A stretch of 64,000 nt of DNA from VRUE01 sp963703335 (lineage in GTDB: Bacteria; Actinomycetota; Thermoleophilia; Solirubrobacterales; 70-9). The stretch is from NCBI GenBank assembly GCA_963703335.1, contig OY969812.1, forward strand, positions 930,001 through 994,000, written 5' to 3'. Both the position numbers and the translations under genes were made by a program. The notes under the pieces were generated by a model. The model worked only from the letters and a program-made list of their open reading frames with translations. It was not told the origin of the DNA and ran no database searches. Positions 34,912 to 44,037 of this stretch are shown piece by piece; the first letter of the stretch is position 1, and each line of letters begins with the position of its first letter.

Positions 34912-36555
34912 CTAGGCCGGGGTCGCCTCCTTCTCGCTTTCGGAAGCCTCGGCTTCGGCGGTGCGGGAGGGCTTGGCGCGCTCCTCCTCGGACTTGACCC
35001 GATCCGATTCGCCCTTCTCCAGCGGGTCGCCGTGCTCGTCGAAGTCGGGGCCGAAGTCGTCGACGAACTCGGCGATCGCCTTGCCCAGCTCCTCCTCGTC
35101 GGCCTCCTCGAGCTTGCCGGTATCGCCGATCCGCTTCAGCAGGTCGGCCTTCTCGGAGTGCAGGCGGATCTTCAGGTCACCGAGGAACTCGCCGACGCGA
35201 TCGGTGTTGATCCGGTCGAGGTAGCCACCGGTGCCGGAGTAGATCGCCGCCACCTGGTCGGCGACCCCGAGCGGCTCGCGCTCCTTCTGCTTGAGCAGCT
35301 CGACCAGCCGTTCACCGCGGTTCAGCGTCTTCTGAGTCTCTGGATCGAGCTCGGAGCCGAACTGGGCGAAGGCCTCGAGGTCGCGGTACTGCGAGAGGTC
35401 GAGGCGCAGCTTGCCGGCGACCTTCTTCATCGCCTTGGTCTGCGCGTTGCCGCCCACCCGCGAGACCGAGATGCCGACGTTGATCGCCGGGCGGACACCC
35501 GAGTAGAAGAGGTCGGACTCGAGGAAGATCTGACCGTCGGTGATCGAGATCACGTTGGTCGGGATGTAGGCCGAGACGTCGGAGGCCTGGGTCTCGATGA
35601 TCGGCAGCGCCGTCAGCGAGCCGCCGCCGAGGTCGTCGTTGAGCTTGACCGCGCGCTCCAAGAGACGCGAGTGCAGGTAGAAGACGTCGCCCGGGTAGGC
35701 CTCGCGTCCCGGCGGGCGCCGCAGCAGCAGCGACATCTGGCGGTAGGCGTAGGCGTGCTTGGTGAGGTCGTCGTAGACGCAGAGGGCGGCCTTGCCGTTG
35801 TAGAGGAAGTGCTCGCCCATCGCGCAACCGGCGTAGGGGGCGATGAACTTGATCGGGGCGGCCTCGTCGGCGGGGGCGGCGACGATGATCGTGTTCTCCA
35901 TCGCTCCGTTCTCCTCCAGCACCTGCTTGAGCTGGACGACGGTCGACATCTTCTGCCCGATCGCGACGTAGATGCAGACCATGTCCTTGTCGCGGTTGTT
36001 GATGATCGTGTCGATCGCGATCGCGGTCTTGCCGGTCTGGCGGTCGCCGATGATCAGCTCTCGCTGGCCGCGGCCGATCGGGATCATGCCGTCGATCGAC
36101 ATCAGCCCGGTCTGCACCGGTTCGGTCACCGGCTGGCGCTGGACCACACCCGGGGCCTTGAACTCGGCCGGGCGGGTCTGCGTCGTCGCCACCTCACCGG
36201 CGTCGTCGAGCGGGCGGCCGAGCGGGTCGACCATGCGGCCGAGCAGCTCGTCGCCGACCGGGATCCGCAGCAGGTGGCCGGTGCGCTTGACCGTGTCGCC
36301 CTCGACGACCTTGTCCCACTCGCCGAAGAGCACGGCTCCGACGTTGTCCTCCTCGAGGTTCAGCGCGAGGCCGGTGACGCCGTGCGGCAGGTCCAGCATC
36401 TCCAGCGCCATGCAGTTGTCGAGGCCGTGGATGCGAGCGATCCCGTCGGCGACCGAGAGCACGGTGCCGACCTCGGCAAGGTCAGCGGATTCCGTGTCCA
36501 GTCCCTCGATCCTCTCGCGGAGGATGCTTGCGATCTCGTCGGGCTTGATGTCCAT
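34912..36555 (-). CDS. atpA: ATP synthase F1 subunit alpha
   Basis: This is the non-catalytic nucleotide-binding subunit, 547 aa. It has P-loop IGDRQTGKTAIAIDT, the GDVFYLHSRLLERA block and SITDGQIFLESDLFYSGVRPA. The C-terminal ~40 residues are a charged extension (KGESDRVKSEEERAKPSRT and on) not found in the typical ~510-aa protein. A run of T/A bases directly precedes the ATG. The order H-A-G-D-C is standard. Confidence 0.98.
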   Translation of the reverse strand: MDIKPDEIASILRERIEGLDTESADLAEVGTVLSVADGIARIHGLDNCMALEMLDLPHGVTGLALNLEEDNVGAVLFGEWDKVVEGDTVKRTGHLLRIPVGDELLGRMVDPLGRPLDDAGEVATTQTRPAEFKAPGVVQRQPVTEPVQTGLMSIDGMIPIGRGQRELIIGDRQTGKTAIAIDTIINNRDKDMVCIYVAIGQKMSTVVQLKQVLEENGAMENTIIVAAPADEAAPIKFIAPYAGCAMGEHFLYNGKAALCVYDDLTKHAYAYRQMSLLLRRPPGREAYPGDVFYLHSRLLERAVKLNDDLGGGSLTALPIIETQASDVSAYIPTNVISITDGQIFLESDLFYSGVRPAINVGISVSRVGGNAQTKAMKKVAGKLRLDLSQYRDLEAFAQFGSELDPETQKTLNRGERLVELLKQKEREPLGVADQVAAIYSGTGGYLDRINTDRVGEFLGDLKIRLHSEKADLLKRIGDTGKLEEADEEELGKAIAEFVDDFGPDFDEHGDPLEKGESDRVKSEEERAKPSRTAEAEASESEKEATPA

Positions 36556-36574
36556 GATTTTTTTTGAATGCCCC

Positions 36575-37111
36575 CTAATGCGCCGCTAGAGCGACGCTCT
36601 TTCGAAGTTTCTCCAAGCGACTGCGGATGCTCGCGTCGAGCACCTTGTTGCCGACCTGCAAGACGATGCCACCGAGGATCTCGGCATCTACGCGGCTGGA
36701 CAGATCGACCTTCTGGCCCGTCTGCCGCTCAATCTCCTCACCGACCTTCTCGACCACCGCCGGCTCCAGCGTGACCGCACTGGTCACGGTCACGTCGATG
36801 CGCCGGTTCTCCTGCTTCCAGAGCTCGTCGAGCTGACGGCGGATGCGGAAGATCTCCGGCATCCGCTGCTTCTCGATCAACAGCTCGAGGAAGTTGAGCA
36901 GCTCCGCATCGGCGTCGCTGACGGCGCGCTTCAGGCCCGCCACCTTCTCCGCAGAGGAGAAGTAGGGGCTGAAGAAGAAGACCTGCAGCTCGCGGTTGCC
37001 GTCGACGGCGTCGACGAACTGGCCCAGCTCGTCGCGAATCGCGTCGAGCTTGCCCTTCTCCTTGGCCACATCGAAGAGGGCCTCGGCGTATACGCGAGCC
37101 GCTTCCTGCAT
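36575..37111 (-). CDS. atpH: ATP synthase F1 subunit delta
   Basis: This is the peripheral-stalk cap that joins alpha3beta3 to the b subunits. It has 178 aa. It starts MQEAARVYAEALFDVAKEKG, the normal delta N-terminus, and ends with VDAEILGGIVLQVGNKVLDASIRSRLEKL. The ATG at 37111 shares one base with the atpF stop (TAATG), so it is tightly coupled. Confidence 0.97.
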   Translation of the reverse strand: MQEAARVYAEALFDVAKEKGKLDAIRDELGQFVDAVDGNRELQVFFFSPYFSSAEKVAGLKRAVSDADAELLNFLELLIEKQRMPEIFRIRRQLDELWKQENRRIDVTVTSAVTLEPAVVEKVGEEIERQTGQKVDLSSRVDAEILGGIVLQVGNKVLDASIRSRLEKLRKSVALAAH

Positions 37112-37701
37112 TAGTTCCTCGACTCCTCCGCCCCGGAAAGCGCGGTGAAATCGACCTCGCTGAGCGCCTCCTCGACGAGGCGGCGCTGGTCCTCCTCGCT
37201 GAGCGACTTGCGGGTGACCTTCTCGGTCGCCAGCACGGTGAGGTCGGCGACCTCCTTGCGAATCTGGTCGAGCGAACGCCGGGTCGCCGCGTCGATTTCG
37301 CGCTGTGCAGCCGCGACGAGCTCCTCGCCCCGCTCCTTGCCGGCGGTTTTCGCCTCGGCCTCGGCGGTTTCCGCCGCTTTGCGGGCACGGGCCATGATGT
37401 CGTCGGCCTGCTCGCGGGCCTCCTCGAGGCGTCCGCGGTACTCGGCGAGCAGCTCGTCGGACTCCTTGCGCTGGCGTTCCGCCGCCTCGATCGACTCGCT
37501 GATCGTTTTGGCGCGCTTGTCCAGTGCCTCCTGGATCTTCGGGAAGGCGACCTTGCTCAGCACCCACATCGTGAAGAGGAAGAGCACCAGCGTCCAGATC
37601 ATCAGGCCGAGGCCCGGAGAGACCAGGAAGCTGCCGCCCTCTTCGGAGCCATGCTCCGCGGCGAGCGGGATCAGACCGGCTATGTGGCCAAAGAGCTCCA
37701 C
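37111..37701 (-). CDS. atpF: ATP synthase Fo subunit b
   Basis: This is the peripheral-stalk subunit, 196 aa. One N-terminal membrane helix (about 30-52, LMIWTLVLFLFTMWVLSKVAF) is followed by a long charged helix (KRAKTISESIEAAERQRKES and on) as in all b subunits. It is the only b-type gene in the operon, so the stalk is probably a b2 homodimer. Confidence 0.97.
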   Translation of the reverse strand: MELFGHIAGLIPLAAEHGSEEGGSFLVSPGLGLMIWTLVLFLFTMWVLSKVAFPKIQEALDKRAKTISESIEAAERQRKESDELLAEYRGRLEEAREQADDIMARARKAAETAEAEAKTAGKERGEELVAAAQREIDAATRRSLDQIRKEVADLTVLATEKVTRKSLSEEDQRRLVEEALSEVDFTALSGAEESRN

Positions 37702-37710
37702 GCGATCGGC

Positions 37711-37977
37711 CTAGAGGAAGAAGGCGATCAGGCCGAAGATGAAGGTGTAGAAGGCCACGGCCTCGGTAAGCGCGAAGCCGAGCCAGCGGATGCTCTGCAG
37801 CTCGTCTTTCATCTCCGGCTGGCGGGCGACCGACTCGATCTCCTTACCGAAGATGATGCCGATGCCGATACCGGCGCCGATCGAACCAAGGCCGGCACCT
37901 ACGCCGAGGGCGATCGCCTTACCGGCTGATTCGATCCCTTCGTCTGAGATCGCGGCGGCAACTGGGGACAGGTCCAT
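37711..37977 (-). CDS. atpE: ATP synthase Fo subunit c
   Basis: This is the membrane rotor ring subunit, 88 aa, two helices. The polar loop ARQPEM and the ion-binding carboxylate Glu in GFALTEAVAFYTF are clear. The Gln and the Ser/Thr next to the Glu that mark sodium-specific rings are missing, so proton coupling is expected. The helix-1 repeat GVGAGLGSIGAGIGIGI is the usual glycine zipper. The ATG at 37977 is the only start giving a normal length. Confidence 0.97.
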   Translation of the reverse strand: MDLSPVAAAISDEGIESAGKAIALGVGAGLGSIGAGIGIGIIFGKEIESVARQPEMKDELQSIRWLGFALTEAVAFYTFIFGLIAFFL

Positions 37978-37996
37978 TTGAGGTAGCGCTCCTTTT

Positions 37997-38905
37997 CTAA
38001 TGGCTGGCGGAAGTGGCTCCGCCGAGGTAGATAGCGGTAAGAGTCGAGAAAATAAAAGCTTGCAGGGTGGCGATAAGGCCGACCTCGAGGATGAAGAAGA
38101 AGAAGGCCAGGGGGAAGGTGAGGGCGCCGAGCGCGGCGATGCCAAGCAGTACGGCGAGCCCACCGCCCATGAAGAGCAGCAAGAGGTGGCCGGCGAGGAT
38201 GTTGGCGAAGAGTCGTACGGAGAGCGAGATCAGACGGGCGAAATGCGAGATCGCCTCGATCACGAAGATGAAGCCCTTGGCGAGCGGATTCATGTCCTCC
38301 AGGCCGGGCGGCAGCCAACTGGCCAAGTACTTGAAGAGCCCCTTCGAGCGCACGCCTTCGACGTGGTAGGAGACCCAGACGACGAGCGTCAGCACCAGCG
38401 GGATCGAGAGGTTGGCGGTCGCCGCGTAGATCGCAAAGGAGGGGACTTCGATGCCGAAGACGTTGACCGCGTGCTCGGTGTTAGTCGGCAGCGGCAGGAA
38501 GCCGATCATGTTCGAGAACCAGATCCAGAAGAAGAGGGCGGCGAGGAAGGGGAACCAGCGGACTGCCGTTGCTGTGTCGAGGTTGCCGCCGGTGATGTTG
38601 TTCTTGGTCAGGTCGTAGGCGACCTCGATCGCGGTCTGCACCCGGTTCGGTTTCTGCGCCATGCGGCGCGAGATCCAGACCATGACGAAGATCGTCAGGG
38701 CGCTGGCCAGGACCAAATAGAGCACCGCCTTGTTGATGCTGAAGTCGATGCCGCCCAGTTCGAGCGAGACCCACGGTTCGAGCTTGAACTCGTTCTGCGG
38801 TTCGAAAGCTTCGTTTTTACCGCTGCTGCCGAAGATCAACAGCATCAAGATCGCGATCGCGAAGTAGACGCCGAGCCCAATAAAGACCTTGGCCTTGGTG
38901 CTCAT
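37997..38905 (-). CDS. atpB: ATP synthase Fo subunit a
   Basis: This is the stator channel, 302 aa, with about six membrane helices. The essential Arg lies in LISLSVRLFANILAGHLLLL. The upstream half-channel region (WFPFLAALFFWIWFSNMIGFLP) is typical. The ATG at 38905 overlaps the stop of the preceding small membrane gene (ATGA). Confidence 0.97.
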   Translation of the reverse strand: MSTKAKVFIGLGVYFAIAILMLLIFGSSGKNEAFEPQNEFKLEPWVSLELGGIDFSINKAVLYLVLASALTIFVMVWISRRMAQKPNRVQTAIEVAYDLTKNNITGGNLDTATAVRWFPFLAALFFWIWFSNMIGFLPLPTNTEHAVNVFGIEVPSFAIYAATANLSIPLVLTLVVWVSYHVEGVRSKGLFKYLASWLPPGLEDMNPLAKGFIFVIEAISHFARLISLSVRLFANILAGHLLLLFMGGGLAVLLGIAALGALTFPLAFFFFILEVGLIATLQAFIFSTLTAIYLGGATSASH

Positions 38906-39279
38906 GCCTTGCCCACTTCCGGGCCTTCGTTGAAGAGGTGAGCGATCCCCTGGGCCGCGAAAGAGACGGTGAAGAGGACCAGGACCAGAATCGCCGAGGA
39001 GAGACCGGCCTCGCGTTCGACAATCCCCGCGGCGAGCACCGCGGCTGCCATCAGACCGACGCGGCCGAGCGTGGAGACGCCGACCGTCGCCATCGCCCGC
39101 TGGCGGTTGCCGGCGGCCAGTTCCTTGTTGGCGAGGCGCTCAGCAAACATCTGGATGCCGCGCTGAAGGAGCCAAACGCCTGCACCGGCGGCGAATCCGA
39201 GCATGGGCAGGCCGCCGAGCAAGAAAACGGCGAGGGCGGCGGCAAGGACCAAAAGGTCGACGTACTTGGGAGGAGACAT
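38902..39279 (-). CDS. Small membrane protein in the atpI position
   Basis: The 125-aa protein has four predicted helices (about 8-22, 26-40, 70-85, 92-110). It is the first gene of the ATP synthase operon and overlaps atpB, so it holds the place of AtpI, the assembly factor for the c-ring. The sequence itself is only weakly AtpI-like, and the assignment rests on position and topology. An inverted CGCCCG/CGGGCG pair lies just upstream of its ATG. Confidence 0.65.
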   Translation of the reverse strand: MSPPKYVDLLVLAAALAVFLLGGLPMLGFAAGAGVWLLQRGIQMFAERLANKELAAGNRQRAMATVGVSTLGRVGLMAAAVLAAGIVEREAGLSSAILVLVLFTVSFAAQGIAHLFNEGPEVGKA

Positions 39280-39384
39280 AAAATTCGCCCGTCTTTGAAA
39301 GGGCGGGCGGACTCGCGACTATATCCGAAAGGGCCGACGATCCGCTTTCTAGAGCCAGTTCGTGAGGCTTGTTACAACCTGTTA

Positions 39385-40519
39385 CTAAGTCTTTTGGCGC
39401 TCTGACTCGGCCTGCTCGAGCGTTATCGCTTCGATCTCGCCGGTTTCCGGGTTGAGGCGACCGCGCCGCAACTTGAGGATCTCCAGCACGTAGACCAGGT
39501 AGACGCTGGTGGCGAGCGCGAGTAGGCCGAAGGCGACGATCACCGCGGTCCAGAGCGCGTCGAAGTGACCGCGGTCATCGCTGTAGGGGACGAAGCGCAG
39601 GGCCAGCGCGAGAGCGGCGAGGGCGAGCGTCCAGCTGTAGAGATAGGCGAGCGTGCGCCGCTGCGAGAAGCCTATGTTGGCCATCCGGTGGTGGAAGTGC
39701 CAGGTGTCGGCCTGGTAGATCGGCTGGCGGTACTTGAGTCGCTTGGCGACGACGAAACCGGTGTCGAGGATCGGCACGGCAAGCACGACAAGGGGGAGGA
39801 CGAGGGCGACGACGGCGTTGGTCTTCAAGGCGCCCTGTACCGAGGCGACAGCGAGCAGGTAGCCAAGCAGGTTGGAGCCAGTGTCGCCCATGAAGCTGGA
39901 GGCGGGCGGAAAGCCGTGGCGGAGGAAGCCGAGGGCGCCGCCGGCGGTCAGCGCCGCCAGTACGCCGGCGGCGTTGCGATCGAGCGAGAGGGCAATGATC
40001 GCCAGTGCGATCGCGGCGATCACGCAGACTCCGGCGGCAAGGCCGTCGACCCCGTCGATGAAGTTGATCACGTTGACCACGGCGACGATGCCGAGCACGG
40101 TCAGCGGCCAGGCAAGCCAACCGAGCTCGAAGCCGCCGACGAAGGGCAGGGTGAGGACGTCGACCCTGACGCCGCCGAGCACCGGGATCAGCGCCGCGCC
40201 AACCTGTCCGCTCAGCTTCGGCAAGGCCGGCAGACCGCGCACGTCGTCGAGCACGCCGACCGCGGCGATCGCCGCGGCGCCCAGCAGAATCGAGCGGGTC
40301 TCGCCGTCACTGGGCAGCCAGAATCCAGCCCGCGACCTCGATCCCGGCGAAGATCGCCAATCCGGAGAGCCGCGGCATCGGCTGGTCGTGCAGGCCGCGC
40401 TCCTTCGGCATGTCAATTGCACCGAGTCGGTAGGCCAGACGCTCGGCGTAGGGAACCAGCAGCCAGGCGATCGCGGCCGCAAGGAGAAAGGCGAGGACGG
40501 CGTCAGTGGTCGCTGCCAT
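39385..40519 (-). pseudogene. WecA/TagO/MraY-type glycosyl-1-phosphate transferase, frameshifted
   Basis: This polyprenyl-phosphate sugar-1-phosphate transferase (lipid carrier priming for wall polymers) is split over two frames. The N-terminal part (MAATTDAVLAFLLAAAIAWL, IDMPKERGLHDQPMPRLSG) starts at 40519 and hits TGA at 40307-40309. The rest continues in the +1 frame from PSDGETRSILLGAAAIA through LDDVRGL, VINFIDGVDGLA, FMGDTGSNLLGYLL and the WHFHHR histidine motif to 39385. Together they make a full-length ~375-aa enzyme with all active-site motifs, so only one base separates it from an intact gene. Sequencing error, a recent mutation or recoding are all possible. The rest of the coding pattern shows no decay. 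Confidence 0.8.
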
Positions 40520-40572
40520 GTCGCGTGCCCACGGAGCGAGCGGGCCGGCCCAGGCTACTCAACCGACCAGAG

Positions 40573-40615
40573 GTGCAACGTGTTAGGGCTCTGAGAGAGC
40601 CGAAACACGTTGCAC
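40573..40615 (-). terminator. Nested perfect hairpin downstream of the DUF354 gene
   Basis: GTGCAACGTGTT (40573-40584) pairs with AACACGTTGCAC (40604-40615), 12 bp perfect. Inside it GGCTCT pairs with AGAGCC around GAG. It lies 6 bp past the DUF354 stop and before the WecA-like gene, both leftward. No U-run follows, so a Rho-independent mechanism is uncertain. Confidence 0.6.
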
Positions 40616-40621
40616 TAAGGA

Positions 40622-41629
40622 TTAATCCACCGCACCGAGCACAGCGGCGATGAGCGACTCGGGATCGCGCGGGTTGAGAATGCCCACTGGCCTCTGACGC
40701 TTGCGCAGCGGCAGCTCGGCCGGGTCGGCGAGCACCTGCAGGCGCCCGTCGGCGATTAGCGCCTCGTCGACCCCACCCATTCGGCCGGCGAAGGTGGTGA
40801 AGACGGGCGTGCCGAGCGCCACGGCCTCGCGGTTCATCGTCCCCCCCGCGCTGACGACGAGATCGGCGAAGGCGATCAGGCTCTGGGCGTCGATCGCCCG
40901 CCCGGGCACGATCAGGTTTGGAGCGTCCATGGCGCGCACCTCCGCCGCCTGCCGATCGGTGCGCGGGATGACCACTGCCTGCACCTCCGCGGCCGCCGCG
41001 AGGAAGCGGATCGCCTCGCCGTAGAGGTCGTTGCGAGCGTGGTACTCCGAGGTCTCCGGGGGAGGCCGCACGACTACGAGGACCTTCTCGCGATCGAGCC
41101 CGAGCTCATCCAGCGCAGCGGGGTCAGGCTGGAAGTCCGCCAGGTAGTACTCCTCCTTCAGTCCCGGATAGCGGACCAACTTTCGCTCCCTGGCGCCGAT
41201 CTTCCGCAACCGGTCGAGCGGGATCGAGTCGGGGACGAGCACTTTGCGCGCCGCTCTGAAGGCGATCTGACGCTGCCAGCCGGCGAACTCGTAGTCCTGC
41301 ATCTGCGCCGAGGGAATGCGAAACAAGGACGAGACGAGGGCGAGGTCAACCGAGCCGTGAGCGAGCGCCAGGTCGGGACGGCGGTCCCAAACGATCCGCG
41401 CCAACCGCGCCGATCTCCCGACGAGCGCGCGGCCCTTGCCGACCGTCGAAGCGCCGCCGTGACTGCCAATCGCGGTGTAGGGGATGCCGAGTCGATCGAG
41501 GATCCCCAGCGTCTGGCCGTACTCACGCGCCGTGACGAGCACCTCGTCGCCGCGCGCCTCGAAGCGCTCGATCAGCGGCCGCAGCACCAATGGGTGAGCG
41601 GCCGCCGTGCAGTCGGCCCAGACCAGCAT
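40622..41629 (-). CDS. DUF354 family protein (glycosyltransferase-like fold)
   Basis: The 335-aa protein resembles the DUF354 family: MLVWADCTAAAHPLVLRPLIERFEARGDEV, reported here in two parts, an N-terminal Rossmann half with HVG-like loops, and a second half with VVRPPPETSEYHARNDL, NLIVPGRAID and SAGGTMNREAVALGTPVF. The last segment resembles the sugar-nucleotide-binding loop of GT-B enzymes. Members are found beside surface-polysaccharide genes, and here the WecA-like transferase is 100 bp downstream. Activity is unproven. Confidence 0.8.
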   Translation of the reverse strand: MLVWADCTAAAHPLVLRPLIERFEARGDEVLVTAREYGQTLGILDRLGIPYTAIGSHGGASTVGKGRALVGRSARLARIVWDRRPDLALAHGSVDLALVSSLFRIPSAQMQDYEFAGWQRQIAFRAARKVLVPDSIPLDRLRKIGARERKLVRYPGLKEEYYLADFQPDPAALDELGLDREKVLVVVRPPPETSEYHARNDLYGEAIRFLAAAAEVQAVVIPRTDRQAAEVRAMDAPNLIVPGRAIDAQSLIAFADLVVSAGGTMNREAVALGTPVFTTFAGRMGGVDEALIADGRLQVLADPAELPLRKRQRPVGILNPRDPESLIAAVLGAVD

Positions 41630-41666
41630 GGGCCGACCCTAGCTATGAGCCAAGCCAGACCCCGGG

Positions 41667-42596
41667 TTAACCCGTCGCTTCTCCACCTGCCGCCGGTTTC
41701 TTGCCCGTGGTCCGCAAGCGGGACAGTTTGCTCAGCGCGTCAAACCAAAAGGGTGCCCCAAGCGAGATGGCCAGTGCGGTTATCAGCCAGCCGATCGCCA
41801 TCGTCAAGTTGACGTGAAATCCATCGGGCCAGAGCAGCGCGAGCTCGAGCGACTCGAGGTTGTCAACCGCTTCGGAGGCGCTTTTCCCGACGGATTCGGC
41901 GTCGCTCCCGCCTTCCGCCGCGGCGGCTTCCGCTCCCGAGACGACCGCCGCGCGCACGGTCGGTTCGTTGGCCAACTGTTCGGCGACGCCGATCGCGTTG
42001 ACATTCAGCCCAATCGCGACGACGAGGGCGAAAACGCAGGTGATCATCTGTGCCCAGCGCTTGTACCAACCCGAGACGCGATCCATCCCGTCGTCGAACC
42101 ATTTCTCGGCGGACTTGCGGAAGTCCTTCAACCCTTTGACCGCGGGATCGCCCAGCAGAGCTTCGAGCTGCTGCCGCAACGCTTTGACGTTGTCGTCGTC
42201 ACAGCGGTTCCCGTTTAGGTCGGCGAGCCCGTTCCGGACGTTCTGGAGCTCATCTTTGTCTTCTTTGCCGCGTTTTCCCAGGACGTCGATCAGCGCCAGG
42301 GAGAAGTTTCTCGCCGAGACGTAGGCGGGGCGTTTTTTCTTGGTTTTCCCGAACCCCCACTCCTTCTGCTTCGGCTTCCGCGCGTCCGATTGGACCAAGG
42401 CATGTTTGAGGATGTCCTCGGCGAATTTGTTCTCGCCCAGAAGACCGAGGATTCCCTTCTCCAGCTGCGCCGCCCGTTGTTTCGTCAGCCACGCGATGCC
42501 CTCGGTGATCGCCGAGACAATCGTGCTGAGCAAGAAGAAGACGAACGCCAGGCCGATCGCCACTTCGATCGCCGGCCCGCCGAAATCCAAACCCAT
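41667..42596 (-). CDS. Uncharacterised membrane protein with large soluble loop
   Basis: The protein has 309 aa. An N-terminal helix (about 10-30, VAIGLAFVFFLLSTIVSAIT) is followed by ~165 charged residues. A second helix lies at about 190-207 and a third at about 265-285. The C-terminus GAPFWFDALSKLSRLRTTGKK is a recurrent sequence in a widespread family of unknown function, in which LSKL/LNKL-LRxTGKKP follows the last helix. The loop between helices 2 and 3 is Ala/Ser/Glu-rich. It has its own promoter candidate (42640-42668) and a good ribosome-binding site (GGGGAGG). No functional clue beyond membrane location. Confidence 0.7.
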   Translation of the reverse strand: MGLDFGGPAIEVAIGLAFVFFLLSTIVSAITEGIAWLTKQRAAQLEKGILGLLGENKFAEDILKHALVQSDARKPKQKEWGFGKTKKKRPAYVSARNFSLALIDVLGKRGKEDKDELQNVRNGLADLNGNRCDDDNVKALRQQLEALLGDPAVKGLKDFRKSAEKWFDDGMDRVSGWYKRWAQMITCVFALVVAIGLNVNAIGVAEQLANEPTVRAAVVSGAEAAAAEGGSDAESVGKSASEAVDNLESLELALLWPDGFHVNLTMAIGWLITALAISLGAPFWFDALSKLSRLRTTGKKPAAGGEATG

Positions 42597-42639
42597 ACCG
42601 CCTCCCCGCGTTCGCGCTTCAAGGATCGAGACCGCTTGA

Positions 42640-42668
42640 ACCTAACGGGGGTTCCTGACTGTTTACAA
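42640..42668 (-). promoter_or_regulatory. Candidate promoter of the membrane protein gene at 42596
   Basis: Leftward TTGTAA (42668-42663) is separated by exactly 17 bp from TTAGGT (42645-42640). A GGGGAGG ribosome-binding site then precedes the ATG at 42596. Confidence 0.45.
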
Positions 42669-42697
42669 GGATGAGATTCGTACAGAAGACCCGACCG

Positions 42698-43978
42698 TCA
42701 GACGGCCATTGGCGCCAACTGCGGGTAGAGCGGGTAGCGCTCCGTCAGGGCGCGAGTGCGTTCACCAAGCGCTTCCTTCTGGGTCTCGAAGTCATCTGAG
42801 AGTGCGCTGGCGATTACGCTCGCGATCTCGGTCATGTCCTCCTCGACCAGCCCACGTGTGGTCAGCGCCGGGGTGCCGATGCGCAGCCCCGAGGGGTTCA
42901 TCGGCGGCCGCGGGTCGAAGGGAATCGCGTTGCGGTTGACGGTGATTCCAACCGCCTCGAGGCGGCCCTCCGCCGTCTGGCCGTCGAGGCCCGTGGGGGT
43001 GAGATCGACGAGAACGAGGTGAACGTCGGTGCCGCCAGTGAGGACGGGCACACCGTTTGCTTCGAGGCCAGCCGCAAACGCCTGGGCGTTGGCGATCGTC
43101 TGCCGCTGACGGGCGCGGAACTGCTCGCCGGCGGCGATGCGCAGGGCGACGGCCTTGGCCGCGATCGTGTGCATCAGCGGCCCCCCCTGCTGCCCGGGGA
43201 AGATCGCTTTGTCGATCGCTTTGGCGTGCTCCTCGGTACTGAGGATCATGCCGCTGCGCGGACCGCAGAGAGTCTTGTGGATCGTCGTCGTGACGACGTC
43301 GGCGTGGGGCACCGGGTTGGGGTGCTCGCCGGCGGCGACGAGGCCGGCGAAGTGGGCCATGTCGACCATCAGCTTGGCTCCTACCGAGTCGGCGATCTGA
43401 CGGAAGGCGGCGAAATCTAGCTGCCGCGGGTATGCGGACCAGCCGGCGACGATCAGCTTCGGCCGGTGCTCGGACGCCAATCGCTCCACCTCGGCCATGT
43501 CCACACGCAGGTCGTCTTTACTGACGTGGTAGGCAACGATCTCGTAGAGCTTTCCCGAGACGTTCAATTTCATCCCGTGCGTGAGGTGACCGCCGTGATC
43601 AAGCGCCAGCCCCATGATCGTGTCCCCCGGCTCGATCAGGGCCATGTAGGCGGCGTTATTGGCCTGCGCCCCGGCGTGGGCCTGGACGTTGGCGTGCTCG
43701 GCGCCGAACAGACCCTTGGCCCGGTCGATCGCCAATTGCTCGGCGACGTCGACCTCCTCGCAGCCGCCGTAGTAGCGACGACCGGGGTAGCCCTCGGCGT
43801 ACTTGTTGGTCAGCACCGAGCCAACCGCATCGAGCACCGCCTGGGGTACAAAGTTCTCCGAGGCGATCATCTCCAGGGTGCCCTGCTGGCGCCGCAACTC
43901 GCCCTCGAGCACGGCCGCGATCTCGGGATCGACCTCGGCGAGCGGGGCGGTTTGGAAGTTCTCGGGCAGCTCGGCCAT
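42698..43978 (-). CDS. glyA: Serine hydroxymethyltransferase
   Basis: This PLP enzyme interconverts serine and glycine and loads one-carbon units on tetrahydrofolate. The protein has 426 aa. It contains ASENFVPQAVLDAVGSVLTNKYAEG in outline, the GYPGRRYYGGCEEVD block, and the PLP lysine in VVTTTIHKTLCGPRSGMI. The C-terminus has the folate-side NPSGLRIGTPALTTRG. Start is ATG 43978 (MAELPENF), with ATG 43993 as alternative. It is divergent from the lysyl-oxidase-like gene, leaving about 60 bp for both promoters. Confidence 0.97.
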   Translation of the reverse strand: MAELPENFQTAPLAEVDPEIAAVLEGELRRQQGTLEMIASENFVPQAVLDAVGSVLTNKYAEGYPGRRYYGGCEEVDVAEQLAIDRAKGLFGAEHANVQAHAGAQANNAAYMALIEPGDTIMGLALDHGGHLTHGMKLNVSGKLYEIVAYHVSKDDLRVDMAEVERLASEHRPKLIVAGWSAYPRQLDFAAFRQIADSVGAKLMVDMAHFAGLVAAGEHPNPVPHADVVTTTIHKTLCGPRSGMILSTEEHAKAIDKAIFPGQQGGPLMHTIAAKAVALRIAAGEQFRARQRQTIANAQAFAAGLEANGVPVLTGGTDVHLVLVDLTPTGLDGQTAEGRLEAVGITVNRNAIPFDPRPPMNPSGLRIGTPALTTRGLVEEDMTEIASVIASALSDDFETQKEALGERTRALTERYPLYPQLAPMAV

Positions 43979-44037
43979 AGGACGAGCGACCATAGCAACG
44001 ACCGCCGATAGCGGAAGCGGGTATAGATGTGCCCGCC

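Noticed and set aside
40573..40615. Possible third copy of the structured hairpin element (TTGCACT is shared)
   Set aside because: Only a few bases are similar. The internal loop sequences and two-stem plan are absent, so it is treated as a terminator hairpin.
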